Below, in pieces: positions 24,557 to 33,550 of a DNA stretch of 64,000 bases. The notes under the pieces are model-generated. The model was given only the letters and a program-made list of their open reading frames with translations, did no database searches and was not told where the DNA came from. This DNA is from Flagellimonas taeanensis. Its GTDB lineage: Bacteria > Bacteroidota > Bacteroidia > Flavobacteriales > Flavobacteriaceae. Numbering within the stretch: the stretch's first letter is position 1; each line of letters starts with the position of its first letter. The stretch spans positions 248,001-312,000 of the forward strand of contig NZ_QXFO01000018.1 in assembly GCF_003584105.1 (NCBI RefSeq), given 5' to 3'. Both the position numbers and the translations under genes were made by a program.

Positions 24557-27074
24557 TACTTTCCTTTTTTACTTCATCTTTTCCAACCGAAAGCATGTTT
24601 GCAAACAGCTTATAGGCGCCGGACACGCCAGCGGGCAATTCCCTGAAGAAACTCAATCCGGTGTAAATATAATGACCTTTGCCATATGGTGCTACCAAGA
24701 GGCTGCCTTTTGACTGGGGCTCCCCTTCATCTCCCATGGAAAGGACGGGAGTGAATTCCTGGCTCCACTGCGTCGGAAAATAAAGTCCCCTTTCCTGGAT
24801 CCAACCATCAAAATCCTTTTCGGAAATGGTGTTGGGGAAGTTGACAAGGGAGTTTTTTGGTGCTACTATATCCACTTTTGAGTTTTCATCGGTGACACGG
24901 TCACTGGAAAGTGTCAGGTCATAAGGGGCAATGTTCTCAAATTGTTTGGCCCATCTGCCTGCCGTGTTGTACTGCACGATCATGTTCCCGCCATTTTTCA
25001 CATAATCGAACAGAATAGGCTGCTTGAATTTGAGCGATTCCACCACATTGTAGGCACGGATACCGACAACGATGGCATCGTACTTGTCCAAGGAACCTTT
25101 TTCAATTTTATCTGGGTCGATGATGTGCACTTGATAGCCTATTTGTTCCAAACTTTCAGGGACCATGTCCCCGGCTCCTATAATGTAACCGATATGTTCA
25201 CCGGATTTTCTGATGTCCATACGGACCACTTTGGCCTTGGAAGGCAACAAAATGGACTGTTTTGGGACATGATCGTAATTAATCTCCACAAGTTCCTTGC
25301 CATAGGTGTTGTTCCCTATGGTAATGATGGGTGAAATTTCACCTTCGCTCTCAGTGCCGGGGGGAGTGACCATAAAGGTCACAGAAAGTTCCTGACCTTT
25401 TTGGACTATGGAAAAAGGAATGGTTGAGGGCGTCACCGTCCAACCCGTTGGATGGTTCAATGCCACATTTCCATTGACATTGTCCTTACCTGCCTTTATT
25501 TTTACTTGGATGGCCTTGGTCTTCCCATCGGCGAATATCAAAACCTTTTCGTCAATTTTTGAAGTGGCTTCAGGTAGTACGGCGAACGGCTCGTACAATT
25601 CTCCTTTCTCGGGTCTGGAGAAACGGTGGACCACGGGTTTTTCAAAAGCGATTTCCGTTCCGTTGAAATCCAGGATAAACTTGGCCTTGAATGCACTGGC
25701 TGTTTCCGGTTGCCCTATCAGTTTTTGGTCATTGACCGTGTAGGTGCCCAAAGTACCGGGGTCATTCAACCAGTAAGGAGTGGTGTATGGAGTATTTTTG
25801 GGAACTGTGAAGCTGATGCCGAATTCCTGTTTACCATTGTCTGTCAACATTTTGTTCGGGGATGATTTAGCATCGGCCCCCACAATCTGCACCTCTTTCA
25901 GAATGATGTTCTGTGAGCTCCTGTTCAAGGCCTCAATGTTGACTTTTGCCATACTGCCCGGGGTAGTGGAGGCACCATCGGAACTTGCCTCGAGGTATAG
26001 CCCTGCACAGGCCAGGATGATGGATTTCAATTCTTCCGACTTTATCCGTTTCCAGTGTTCATCTTTGACCTTTTGTAAAAGTTGATAGGCCTGCACCAGT
26101 TCTGGGATATGCTTTGAGGGATTCCTAAAATCGAAGTTTTTTTCTATATCATACAGGATGGCCCCAACGGCTTCACCACCTTCCACTCGGGACCATGTGG
26201 TGTCGATGCCATCAAATAAATCGTTCCCTTTGGGAATATCCCCCTTGAGGAGTTCCAAATATTCCTCTGAAGCCCCTCGCTCCGTCAATCTACCAAATCC
26301 TTGGCATAGGTGCTGGCTACGCGCCAGGGCTGCAATTTCGTTGTTGGATAGACCAAGTTCAGGGTAATAGACACCGATGTCCACATGCAACATGTTGGAC
26401 TTGTCCGCTTTTTCAAATTCTTCACGGCTACCGTACTGCCACCAAGATGTGTTGTAGAACGATTTTTTGGGCTGCCAAGTGGATGTGAGCCCCAATTGTT
26501 CCGGGTAGGCATTGGCATCATTGGCAAGATCAAAGGCTTCCATGCTCAGAATGGCTGAAGAAGTATGGTGACCATGGGTGGAGCCTGGCGTCCTGTGGTC
26601 AAAACGGTTGATGATGATGTCCGGTTTAAGTGTGCGAATGGCCCATACCACGTCTCCCAGTACCTTTTCCTTGTCCCATATTTTGAGGGTTTCGATCGGA
26701 TGCTTGGAAAAGCCAAAGTCATTGGCACGGGTGAACCGTTGCTCCCCACCATCAACACCTCTTGCAGCTAATAGCTCTTGCGTGCGCAGCACCCCAAGAA
26801 GTTCTTGGAGCTCGGAACCGATCAGGTTTTGGCCCCCATCCCCTCGGGTCATGGAAAGATATATGGTCCTGGCTTTTTCGTGATTGGACAGGTAAGAAAT
26901 CAAACTGGTATTTTCATCATCGGGATGGGCAGCAACATAGAGCGCCGTTCCCAAAAAATTGAGTTTTTGCAGATCATGATGGATCTCGGCAGAGGTAGGT
27001 TTTGCAGGTTTTTGGGCAAAGGTTTTTGGAAAAAACAGAGTTGTGGCTACAAAACAAGCCCAAAGGTATCGCAT
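24543..27074 (-). CDS. PIG-L (LmbE-like) deacetylase, multidomain exported protein
   Basis: 843 residues from ATG 27074, chosen because it starts a signal peptide (MRYLWACFVATTLFFPKTFA); the reading frame is open for 36 more codons upstream through a promoter element. The N-terminal PIG-L domain (about 25-260) has AAHPDDENTSL and the zinc-binding THGHHTSS, and MTRGDGGQNLIGSEL. It is followed by beta-rich domains and a C-terminal ThuA/GATase-like domain (about 640-840) with GIRAYN and GGNMIVQYNT. The enzyme removes N-acetyl from an amino sugar or similar compound in the periplasm. The small ORF and symporter downstream suggest uptake of the product. Confidence 0.87.
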   Translation of the reverse strand: MRYLWACFVATTLFFPKTFAQKPAKPTSAEIHHDLQKLNFLGTALYVAAHPDDENTSLISYLSNHEKARTIYLSMTRGDGGQNLIGSELQELLGVLRTQELLAARGVDGGEQRFTRANDFGFSKHPIETLKIWDKEKVLGDVVWAIRTLKPDIIINRFDHRTPGSTHGHHTSSAILSMEAFDLANDANAYPEQLGLTSTWQPKKSFYNTSWWQYGSREEFEKADKSNMLHVDIGVYYPELGLSNNEIAALARSQHLCQGFGRLTERGASEEYLELLKGDIPKGNDLFDGIDTTWSRVEGGEAVGAILYDIEKNFDFRNPSKHIPELVQAYQLLQKVKDEHWKRIKSEELKSIILACAGLYLEASSDGASTTPGSMAKVNIEALNRSSQNIILKEVQIVGADAKSSPNKMLTDNGKQEFGISFTVPKNTPYTTPYWLNDPGTLGTYTVNDQKLIGQPETASAFKAKFILDFNGTEIAFEKPVVHRFSRPEKGELYEPFAVLPEATSKIDEKVLIFADGKTKAIQVKIKAGKDNVNGNVALNHPTGWTVTPSTIPFSIVQKGQELSVTFMVTPPGTESEGEISPIITIGNNTYGKELVEINYDHVPKQSILLPSKAKVVRMDIRKSGEHIGYIIGAGDMVPESLEQIGYQVHIIDPDKIEKGSLDKYDAIVVGIRAYNVVESLKFKQPILFDYVKNGGNMIVQYNTAGRWAKQFENIAPYDLTLSSDRVTDENSKVDIVAPKNSLVNFPNTISEKDFDGWIQERGLYFPTQWSQEFTPVLSMGDEGEPQSKGSLLVAPYGKGHYIYTGLSFFRELPAGVSGAYKLFANMLSVGKDEVKKESNVKG

Positions 27075-27097
27075 AGTTGGTTTTTTAGTGGCGTTGC

Positions 27098-27105
27098 CAA
27101 ATATA
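27098..27105 (-). promoter_or_regulatory. -7 promoter element TATATTTG for PIG-L gene
   Basis: Perfect TAnnTTTG, 23 bases upstream of ATG 27074; supports that start over the longer frame. Confidence 0.5.
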
Positions 27106-27178
27106 GAAAGATTGTTATCAGTGTTTACGCTATTTAGAAGAGTTTTAACAAGGCCCATACTGTACGGTTTAAGAGGGT

Positions 27179-28126
27179 TCACAACCCCAAACTATCCCTT
27201 AAAAATAGATCATTGTTTCCATGTTGGCCCCAATAAGCTGTTTTTAGGGTCCTGATTTTTTTCGCGGAAGTGATCAATTGTTTGGCATTTGTCCCGAAAC
27301 CATCTCGAGTCTCCTCGGTCCAACTTTCAATGGAATGCGGAAAGGCGTCGGCGAAATTGATACGCAAGGTGCGTTCCAGTTCGGGATAGGCTAAGGAGTA
27401 GGTGGTTATCCCGTCCTTAGTGGACATAGAGGCCTCAGCATCATATGCTTTTGGCTCCTTATGGTAGAGACGCAGGAACTCTAGTGAAGGGATGATTTTT
27501 AGTTGACCCAAGGGCAAACTTTCTGGGTTTATCCGGATCTTGGTCCAGATTTCATTTTCCAAGATGTTTTTTTCCATCTCCATCTTTTGGTCTGCCTCAT
27601 TTTCAAAATAGGAGTGTGAAGTAAATTCAAAATTGTTTCTGTTGTTGATCTGTGAATAGACATGACCGCACCATTCCTGTACAGACAAACTGGTCTTTAT
27701 GGCATGTTGGTTATCATGGACTGGGTAAAAGGTACTGCCCATGATGGAATAGGGGTAAATTCCGGTCAAGAACTTCTTGGTCAGGTTCAGCTTCAGCACA
27801 GAAATGTTATCGGGGTCTTTTCCATCTGCCTTAACTTGTTTTCCGGGCAAAAAGGGTTCGGTGACATAGATCAGTACCGCATGCCCGTCCCTGAGATCCC
27901 CATAGCGGGCCTGTTCCAATACATACGAAGTGATTTCGGCGTTACCTGCATACCAATATTGCTTAAATTCATCGGAAAGGGGTTTCTTGGGATGTACGCT
28001 TTCCGATTCCACTTTTGTTGTGGGAGGGGGCATGCGATTGTTGGCATCTTTCTTTTCGATGCAAGAAGCGCCCAGAACAAACAGAAGAGCTGTGCCTACT
28101 ATTTTTAAAAACCGTTTTTCTTTCAT
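27179..28126 (-). CDS. Lipoprotein of unknown function
   Basis: 315 residues from ATG 28126, a lipoprotein signal peptide ending LLFVLGASC (lipobox LGASC). The frame continues upstream to 28150, but that would spoil the signal. The mature part is rich in aromatic residues, with KQYWYAGNAEITSYVLEQARYGD and SLAYPELERTLRINFADAFPHS; no catalytic motif or named domain is recognised. It follows maf directly in a DUF2520-KdsC-Maf-lipoprotein operon, and homologues beside maf are sometimes mis-named Maf in annotation. Confidence 0.75.
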   Translation of the reverse strand: MKEKRFLKIVGTALLFVLGASCIEKKDANNRMPPPTTKVESESVHPKKPLSDEFKQYWYAGNAEITSYVLEQARYGDLRDGHAVLIYVTEPFLPGKQVKADGKDPDNISVLKLNLTKKFLTGIYPYSIMGSTFYPVHDNQHAIKTSLSVQEWCGHVYSQINNRNNFEFTSHSYFENEADQKMEMEKNILENEIWTKIRINPESLPLGQLKIIPSLEFLRLYHKEPKAYDAEASMSTKDGITTYSLAYPELERTLRINFADAFPHSIESWTEETRDGFGTNAKQLITSAKKIRTLKTAYWGQHGNNDLFLRDSLGL

Positions 28127-28167
28127 GGGAACAGGGATTGATTCCCTCAAAGTTAATCATAGAAAAT

Positions 28168-28767
28168 TTAAGAAACCATGTTCATTAAGGTCTTATATAC
28201 CAGATGGGTAGGTAGCCCCACAACATTGGTGTAGGAACCTTTTATCTTGGAGATTCCGACCATCCCGATCCATTCCTGTATGCCATAGGCCCCAGCTTTA
28301 TCAAAAGGAAGGTATTTATCCACATAATATTGGATCTCATCCTCGGAAAGCTTCTTGAGCTTGACCTTGGTGACGGCACTCACGGTTTTTTGGGAATCCT
28401 TTGTGGTAAAACAGACCGAAGTGATGACCTTGTGCCAATCCCCGGACAGGGTGCGTAGCATTTCGATTGCCTCTTCCTTGTTTTCCGCTTTGGCCAATGA
28501 GGCTCCCTTATGCCAGACCACCGTATCGGAAGTGATCACGATTTCATTTTGCTGGAGTTCTTCTTTGAAAGGGGTGGCCTTCAATCGGGCCAAATATTCG
28601 GATATTTTCTTTCCGCGTAGTTTTTTGGGATAGACTTCATCCACTGATTTTGTCCTAACCTCAAAGTCTAGGCCCATTTCTTCCAAAAACCGCTTTCGCC
28701 GTGGTGAACCGGAACCCAAAATGAGTTTGTGGTCTTTCAGGCTTTCCTGCAAAGGGTTTTTAGTCAT
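28168..28767 (-). CDS. maf: Maf-like nucleoside triphosphate pyrophosphatase
   Basis: 199 residues from ATG 28767, which overlaps the TAA of the KdsC-like gene by 8 bases (a GTG three codons earlier is unnecessary). It hydrolyses non-canonical or canonical NTPs such as dTTP/UTP to the monophosphate. Motifs are LILGSGSPRRKRFLEE (phosphate-binding SxSPRR), ITSDTVVW (catalytic Asp) and the C-terminal GSYTNVVGLPTHL. YPKKLRGKKISEYLA is typical of the Bacteroidota forms. Third gene of the operon starting at 30032. Confidence 0.92.
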   Translation of the reverse strand: MTKNPLQESLKDHKLILGSGSPRRKRFLEEMGLDFEVRTKSVDEVYPKKLRGKKISEYLARLKATPFKEELQQNEIVITSDTVVWHKGASLAKAENKEEAIEMLRTLSGDWHKVITSVCFTTKDSQKTVSAVTKVKLKKLSEDEIQYYVDKYLPFDKAGAYGIQEWIGMVGISKIKGSYTNVVGLPTHLVYKTLMNMVS

Positions 28768-29287
28768 TTTTTGCACTGAAATTATCGTTCCAGTCCCCTC
28801 GGACCTTCAATACTTGCTCAATGATGTCCCGTACACAGCCGTCCCCACCATTTTTATGGGAAACATAGTCGGAAATGGTCTTTACCTCCGGCACGGCATT
28901 CTGGGGGGAGGTGGCAAGCGCCACCAATTTCATGGGAGGGATGTCTGGAAGGTCGTCACCCATGTAGACCACAGTCTGGGGATCAATGTTATAGATGTCC
29001 AGGTATTCTTTCAGGGGCTCTTCCTTGTGGTGTGCGCCCATATAAAAATCGGTCACGCCAAGACCTTTTAGCCGCTCCTTGACCCCTTCATTGGTACCGC
29101 CAGTGATGATGCAGACATTGTATCCCTTTTGAATGGCGGTCTTTACGGCATAACCGTCCTTGACGCTCATTTTTCGGAGCAGTTGCCCATCGGAAGTGAT
29201 CAGGACGGACCCATCGGTGAACACTCCGTCCACATCAAAGACAAAAGTGGTGATGTTGCTCAAAAGCTCTTTATAATTTTTCTTCAT
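28760..29287 (-). CDS. KdsC-like HAD phosphatase (Kdo-8-phosphate phosphatase type)
   Basis: 175 residues, the C0 HAD subfamily. Motif I is FVFDVDGVFTDGS, motif III surrounds KGYNVCIITGG, motif IV is VYMGDDLPDIPPM. Members dephosphorylate Kdo-8-P for lipopolysaccharide core, or acylneuraminate-type sugar phosphates. The lack of a cap domain is normal. It is translationally coupled both upstream (overlap of 17 bases with the DUF2520 gene) and downstream (maf). Confidence 0.9.
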   Translation of the reverse strand: MKKNYKELLSNITTFVFDVDGVFTDGSVLITSDGQLLRKMSVKDGYAVKTAIQKGYNVCIITGGTNEGVKERLKGLGVTDFYMGAHHKEEPLKEYLDIYNIDPQTVVYMGDDLPDIPPMKLVALATSPQNAVPEVKTISDYVSHKNGGDGCVRDIIEQVLKVRGDWNDNFSAKND

Positions 29288-30032
29288 AGACTTGTTTTAT
29301 GGCTTCGCTCATCAAATTGTAGAGCGCTATATGTTTGTCGTTGTCCAAAAGTTTCAAGTGGCCCTGCATGCTTTTTTGGTCATTCCTTCGGGCAGGACCG
29401 GTCTGTGCCTCTTTTGGGGACATGGATTGGATTTTCTCCGCGGTTTCCTGGATCAAGGGTTTCAATAGATCGAACGAAAGGCCTTCCTTCATGCAGATTT
29501 CTTCGCCTATCCCGTACAGATAGTTGGTGAAATTGTTCACGAAAACCGCCGCAAGATGCAATTTTTTTCGCTGTTCTGAATTGACCTCATGGACATTTTG
29601 CGATAGGGTATGGGCCAACGATCGCAACAGGATCAATGATTGCCCTTCATTGGCCTCGATACAGATGGGTACTTTTTTCAAATCGATGTCCTTACCTTTG
29701 GTAAAGGTCTGTAACGGATAGAGTACACCACGATTTTCAGGTTCCAAAGCATCCATCCCGACGGCCCCGGAAGTATGCACCACCACGCCCTTTTTTCCAT
29801 TAAGGTGGTGTGAGACTTCGGTTATGGCATCATCTTTTACGGCTATGATGTACACATTGGCATCCTTGATCGAAGTATGGTCTGTAGTAGTGGCTACATG
29901 CGCCGAAAAAGAGTGCAGACTTTCGGGATTTCTGCCCACCACTTGAACCACCTGCACTCCAGTGGATTTTGAAAAAGCCCTGAACAGGTGCATGGCCAGG
30001 TTTCCGGTTCCCAAAATAACGACGCTGAGCAT
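29271..30032 (-). CDS. DUF2520 / Rossmann-like NAD(P)-binding protein
   Basis: 253 residues from ATG 30032. The N-terminus VVILGTGNLAMHLFRAF is a Rossmann GxGxxA motif; GVVVHTSGAVGMDAL and GVLYPLQTFTKG follow, and the helical C-terminus (QRKKLHLAAVFVNNFTNYLY) resembles the 6-phosphogluconate or pyrroline-5-carboxylate reductase fold. The substrate is unknown. The operon (this gene, kdsC-like, maf, lipoprotein) is preserved in many flavobacteria. It has a canonical promoter at 30044-30074. Confidence 0.87.
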   Translation of the reverse strand: MLSVVILGTGNLAMHLFRAFSKSTGVQVVQVVGRNPESLHSFSAHVATTTDHTSIKDANVYIIAVKDDAITEVSHHLNGKKGVVVHTSGAVGMDALEPENRGVLYPLQTFTKGKDIDLKKVPICIEANEGQSLILLRSLAHTLSQNVHEVNSEQRKKLHLAAVFVNNFTNYLYGIGEEICMKEGLSFDLLKPLIQETAEKIQSMSPKEAQTGPARRNDQKSMQGHLKLLDNDKHIALYNLMSEAIKQVYEEKL

Positions 30033-30043
30033 GTTCAAAATTA

Positions 30044-30074
30044 CAAATTTAAGGGAGATGCATCACACCGACAA
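30044..30074 (-). promoter_or_regulatory. Promoter for DUF2520-KdsC-Maf operon (TTG-N20-TAAATTTG)
   Basis: On the minus strand TTG (30074-30072), 20 bases, TAAATTTG (30051-30044). A second -7-like TAATTTTG directly follows (30043-30036). Confidence 0.65.
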
Positions 30075-30134
30075 TTAACAATCCCATTTGATCTTTTATT
30101 ATCGATAAAAAACGACTAAGTTGTAAAAAGGCCG

Positions 30135-30142
30135 TATTTTTG
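30135..30142 (+). promoter_or_regulatory. -7 promoter element TATTTTTG for CcsBA gene
   Basis: Perfect TAnnTTTG, 25 bases before ATG 30168; divergent from the promoter at 30044-30074. Confidence 0.5.
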
Positions 30143-30167
30143 CAAGCCGAAAGTAGACCGAATTTCC

Positions 30168-33100
30168 ATGATCGATATTCTTAAGAAAACCTTATTCTCC
30201 ACAAGACTTATGGCTGTTCTATTTTTGGTCTTTGCAGCGGCATTGGCCATGGGAACCTTTGTGGAAACCTGGTACAGTACCGAAACCGCACGAATTTATA
30301 TTTACAATACTACTTGGTTTGAGGTGATCATGGTCTTTTTTGTGATCAACTTCTTCGGAAACATATTTCGATACAAACTGCTACAGTGGAAAAAATGGCC
30401 AGTGTTGGTACTCCACCTGTCTTGGATCCTGATCATTTTCGGAGCCTTTGTGACCCGATATATTAGTTATGAGGGAATGATGCCCATTCGAGAAGGGGCC
30501 ACCGAGAACCAGTTCTATTCGGACAAGACCTATTTGATTGCCTATGTGGATGGTGATATCGACGGGGAGACCAAGCGACGCATTTTGGAGGATGACATCC
30601 TTGTGACCCCCGAAGGAAAACGTACCAGCCTGCCTTGGAAATCCGATTTCAACGGACAACCGTTTACTATTTCTTATGTGGATTTCATCAAAGGGGCCGA
30701 AAAAGGATTGATCCCCGATGAAAACGGACAGGAATACCTCCAGATTGTCGAAGCGGGTGATGGCCAACGTCACGAGCATTATCTCGAGAATGGAAAGATT
30801 GCCAACATACACAATGTACTTTTTGCCCTGAACAACGATACCGAAGGGGCCATCAATATTTACTACTCAGAAGAGGGCGGTTACCAGATCAAGACCCCTT
30901 TCGAAGGAAATTTTATGCGGATGGCGGACCAATTTCAGGACCAAGTGGCCGTGGACAGTATACAGCCCTTGCAATTACGATCGCTTTATTCCATGGCCGG
31001 GATGCAATTCGTTGTCCCCGAACCCATTGTCAAAGGAAAATATGGCATCGTGAAGATTCCTGATGGGGAGCCCACCGAAATGGCACAAGATGCCTTGGTC
31101 GTTGCCATCTCCGCAAATGGGGAGACCCAGGAAGTAAAATTGCTGGGTGGCAAGGGCACGACCAATTTTTCGGACAAGATACAAGTTGGGGGATTGGACT
31201 TTTCGCTCAGTTACGGCTCCAAGGTCTATGAACTTCCTTTTTCCATAGAATTGAACGACTTTATTGCTGAAAAATACCCCGGTACGGAAACCGGTTATGC
31301 ATCGTTCATGAGTAAAGTGACCGTACACGACGAACGCCCATTCGATTATGACATCTATATGAACCACGTGTTGGACCATAAAGGATATCGTTTTTTCCAG
31401 GCCAATTTTGATCCGGACGAAAAAGGCACAGGACTTTCCGTGAACCATGATTTTTGGGGCACGTGGATCACCTACATTGGTTATTTTCTACTTTACATTG
31501 GCCTGATGGGCATTATGTTCTTTGGCAAGACCCGTTTTAGGGACCTACAGACCATGCTCCAAAAAATAAAGGAAAAGAAAGCAGCAATGACCACCATTGC
31601 ACTGTTCTTTGCATTGGTATCCGCAAATGCACAAGAAGATGCACATGGACATTCCGTGGTGCCTACCCAAGCACAAATAGACTCCGTGATCCAAGCGACT
31701 ACGGTAGCAAAGGAACACGCCGAAAAGTTTGGAGCATTGGTCCTACAAGATGAAAGCGGTCGTATGAAACCCGTCAACACCTTCGCCTCCGAATTATTGC
31801 GAAAACTGAGTGGCGCTGACAAATACAAAGACCTTTCCGCCAATCAAGTATTCCTTTCCATGATGTTGAACCCAGGGGTCTGGTACACTACGGACATTGT
31901 TGCTTTGGGAGATAAAGGGAATGACAGTATTCGTAAGGTTATAGGTGTTCCCGAAGGTACAAAGTTTGTCAAGGCAACCGATTTTTTTGATGCCAAGGGA
32001 GAATATAAGCTTAGGCCTTTTTTGGAGAGGGCAACGTCCACGACCAACCCCAATAAATTTGAAAAGGACTTCAAAAAAGTAGGGGAGCGATTGAGCTTGC
32101 TCAATATGGCTTTGAGTGGAAGTATTGTGAAAATATTTCCCTTGCTGGACGATGAGAACAACAAATGGATCTCTGCCGTGGAATACCGAGGAGGTCAATT
32201 CCAAGTACAGGATTCACTGTATTCCAATTTTATCAGGAATGCGATGCCCTATTACCTGAGTTCCTTGCAACAATCCATCGCTTCCGGGGACTATTCCCAG
32301 CCAGACCGATTGTTGGAGGCCTTCAAACAGAACCAACTCAACCATGGGGCAGAGGTACTCCCCTCCGACCAAAAGGTCAAGACAGAGATTATCTACAACA
32401 AACTGGATATTTTCAACCGGTTGTACAAGTACTACGCCATGGTCGGTTTGTTGCTGTTCTTTGTGCTGATAGCCAAGATTTTTAAGGAGCGAAAAATTCT
32501 TGAGGCCATTGCGTATGGATTGAAAGGGACCATCATTTTATTTTTTATATGGCATACGATTGGGTTGATATTACGCTGGTATATATCCGGGCACGCACCT
32601 TGGAGCGATGCCTATGAAAGTATACTCTACGTGGCATGGGCCACCATGGGTATAGGTTTGGCCTTGGGCCGAAAAAGCGAATTGACCATAGCCTCCAGTG
32701 CTTTTGTGACCTGCATGTTATTGTGGGTAGCACATCAAAGTTGGGTGGACCCGTCCATTGCCAACCTGCAACCGGTATTGGACAGCTATTGGTTGATGAT
32801 CCACGTGGCCGTCATCGTAGGTAGTTATGGTCCATTGACCGTTGGGATGATTTTAGGGGTGGTCGCCTTGTTGTTGATGGTACTCACCACCAAAAAGAAC
32901 AAGAAGCGAATGGACATCAATATAAAGGAGCTCACCGTGATCAACGAACTTGCACTTACTGCAGGTTTGGTCATGTTGACCATTGGTAATTTTTTGGGCG
33001 GCCAATGGGCCAACGAAAGTTGGGGCCGTTATTGGGGCTGGGATCCCAAGGAAACCTGGGCATTGGTCTCCATCATGATCTATGCTTTTGTTTTGCACAT

Positions 33101-33332
33101 GCGATTGGTTCCGGGACTTCGAAGCAAATGGATCTACAATTTTGCCAGCATTGTGGCCTATGCCAGCATTATGATGACCTATTTCGGTGTGAATTTTTAC
33201 CTTGTGGGCCTTCATAGTTATGCCAGTGGGGACCAGGTCATCACACCAAGTTTTGTATGGTACACGGTTCTGGGCGTATTTGTCTTGGGAGGTATCAGTT
33301 TTTGGCGGTATCGGGTGCACTACGCCAAATAA
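30168..33332 (+). CDS. Fused cytochrome c biogenesis protein (CcsB/ResB-CcsA)
   Basis: 1054 residues, the system II haem-export/ligation machinery in one chain. The N-terminal ResB/CcsB half has transmembrane helices near 15-35, 50-70, 80-105 and 430-455 around a large periplasmic domain. A linker with a second hydrophobic stretch (about 472-490) leads to another periplasmic domain, and the C-terminal CcsA half (about 750-1054) carries the haem-binding WGRYWGWDPKETWAL (WWD-type motif) and flanking His residues in HTIGLILRWYISGHAPWSD. It attaches haem to periplasmic cytochromes c. Single gene with its own promoter. Confidence 0.92.
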   Translation: MIDILKKTLFSTRLMAVLFLVFAAALAMGTFVETWYSTETARIYIYNTTWFEVIMVFFVINFFGNIFRYKLLQWKKWPVLVLHLSWILIIFGAFVTRYISYEGMMPIREGATENQFYSDKTYLIAYVDGDIDGETKRRILEDDILVTPEGKRTSLPWKSDFNGQPFTISYVDFIKGAEKGLIPDENGQEYLQIVEAGDGQRHEHYLENGKIANIHNVLFALNNDTEGAINIYYSEEGGYQIKTPFEGNFMRMADQFQDQVAVDSIQPLQLRSLYSMAGMQFVVPEPIVKGKYGIVKIPDGEPTEMAQDALVVAISANGETQEVKLLGGKGTTNFSDKIQVGGLDFSLSYGSKVYELPFSIELNDFIAEKYPGTETGYASFMSKVTVHDERPFDYDIYMNHVLDHKGYRFFQANFDPDEKGTGLSVNHDFWGTWITYIGYFLLYIGLMGIMFFGKTRFRDLQTMLQKIKEKKAAMTTIALFFALVSANAQEDAHGHSVVPTQAQIDSVIQATTVAKEHAEKFGALVLQDESGRMKPVNTFASELLRKLSGADKYKDLSANQVFLSMMLNPGVWYTTDIVALGDKGNDSIRKVIGVPEGTKFVKATDFFDAKGEYKLRPFLERATSTTNPNKFEKDFKKVGERLSLLNMALSGSIVKIFPLLDDENNKWISAVEYRGGQFQVQDSLYSNFIRNAMPYYLSSLQQSIASGDYSQPDRLLEAFKQNQLNHGAEVLPSDQKVKTEIIYNKLDIFNRLYKYYAMVGLLLFFVLIAKIFKERKILEAIAYGLKGTIILFFIWHTIGLILRWYISGHAPWSDAYESILYVAWATMGIGLALGRKSELTIASSAFVTCMLLWVAHQSWVDPSIANLQPVLDSYWLMIHVAVIVGSYGPLTVGMILGVVALLLMVLTTKKNKKRMDINIKELTVINELALTAGLVMLTIGNFLGGQWANESWGRYWGWDPKETWALVSIMIYAFVLHMRLVPGLRSKWIYNFASIVAYASIMMTYFGVNFYLVGLHSYASGDQVITPSFVWYTVLGVFVLGGISFWRYRVHYAK

Positions 33333-33420
33333 TGGGGGCATTTGCCCCATCTGCATTAATGGGTAGGAGAAAAGAAATTTTACAACTTTTATTTTATTTT
33401 TAAAAAAAGTTGCATATTTG

Positions 33421-33505
33421 CTTCATCATGAAGCTATAAGAATTATGTACGCTATAGATGTCACGTTTGGCTTTACGCCAAAAAAGTAACCGAAGACTTT
33501 TCGGT
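33421..33505 (+). promoter_or_regulatory. Leader with hairpins and a 14-codon ORF upstream of MATE gene
   Basis: The 218-base gap before the MATE gene has a perfect 13-base palindrome (33421-33433), a short ORF reading MYAIDVTFGFTPKK (33445-33489), a hairpin inside its codons (TTTGGC/GCCAAA, 33466-33482) and a second hairpin starting at its stop codon (ACCGAA/TTCGGT, 33489-33505). This layout is what translational attenuators look like. An imperfect -7 element CATATTTG lies just upstream. Function is inference. Confidence 0.45.
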
Positions 33506-33550
33506 CCAGTTGACATTTTCTCTTTTTTCCAAACATAATTCTTGATAACA

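Noticed and set aside
27075..27182. 36-codon upstream extension of the PIG-L gene.
   Set aside because: Contains a perfect TAnnTTTG element and pushes the signal peptide away from the N-terminus.
27179..28126. Naming the lipoprotein as a Maf protein.
   Set aside because: It has none of the Maf motifs; the real maf is the adjacent gene.
33349..33420. Possible terminator after the CcsBA gene (GGGGCATTTGCCCC).
   Set aside because: The stem is short and has no T run.
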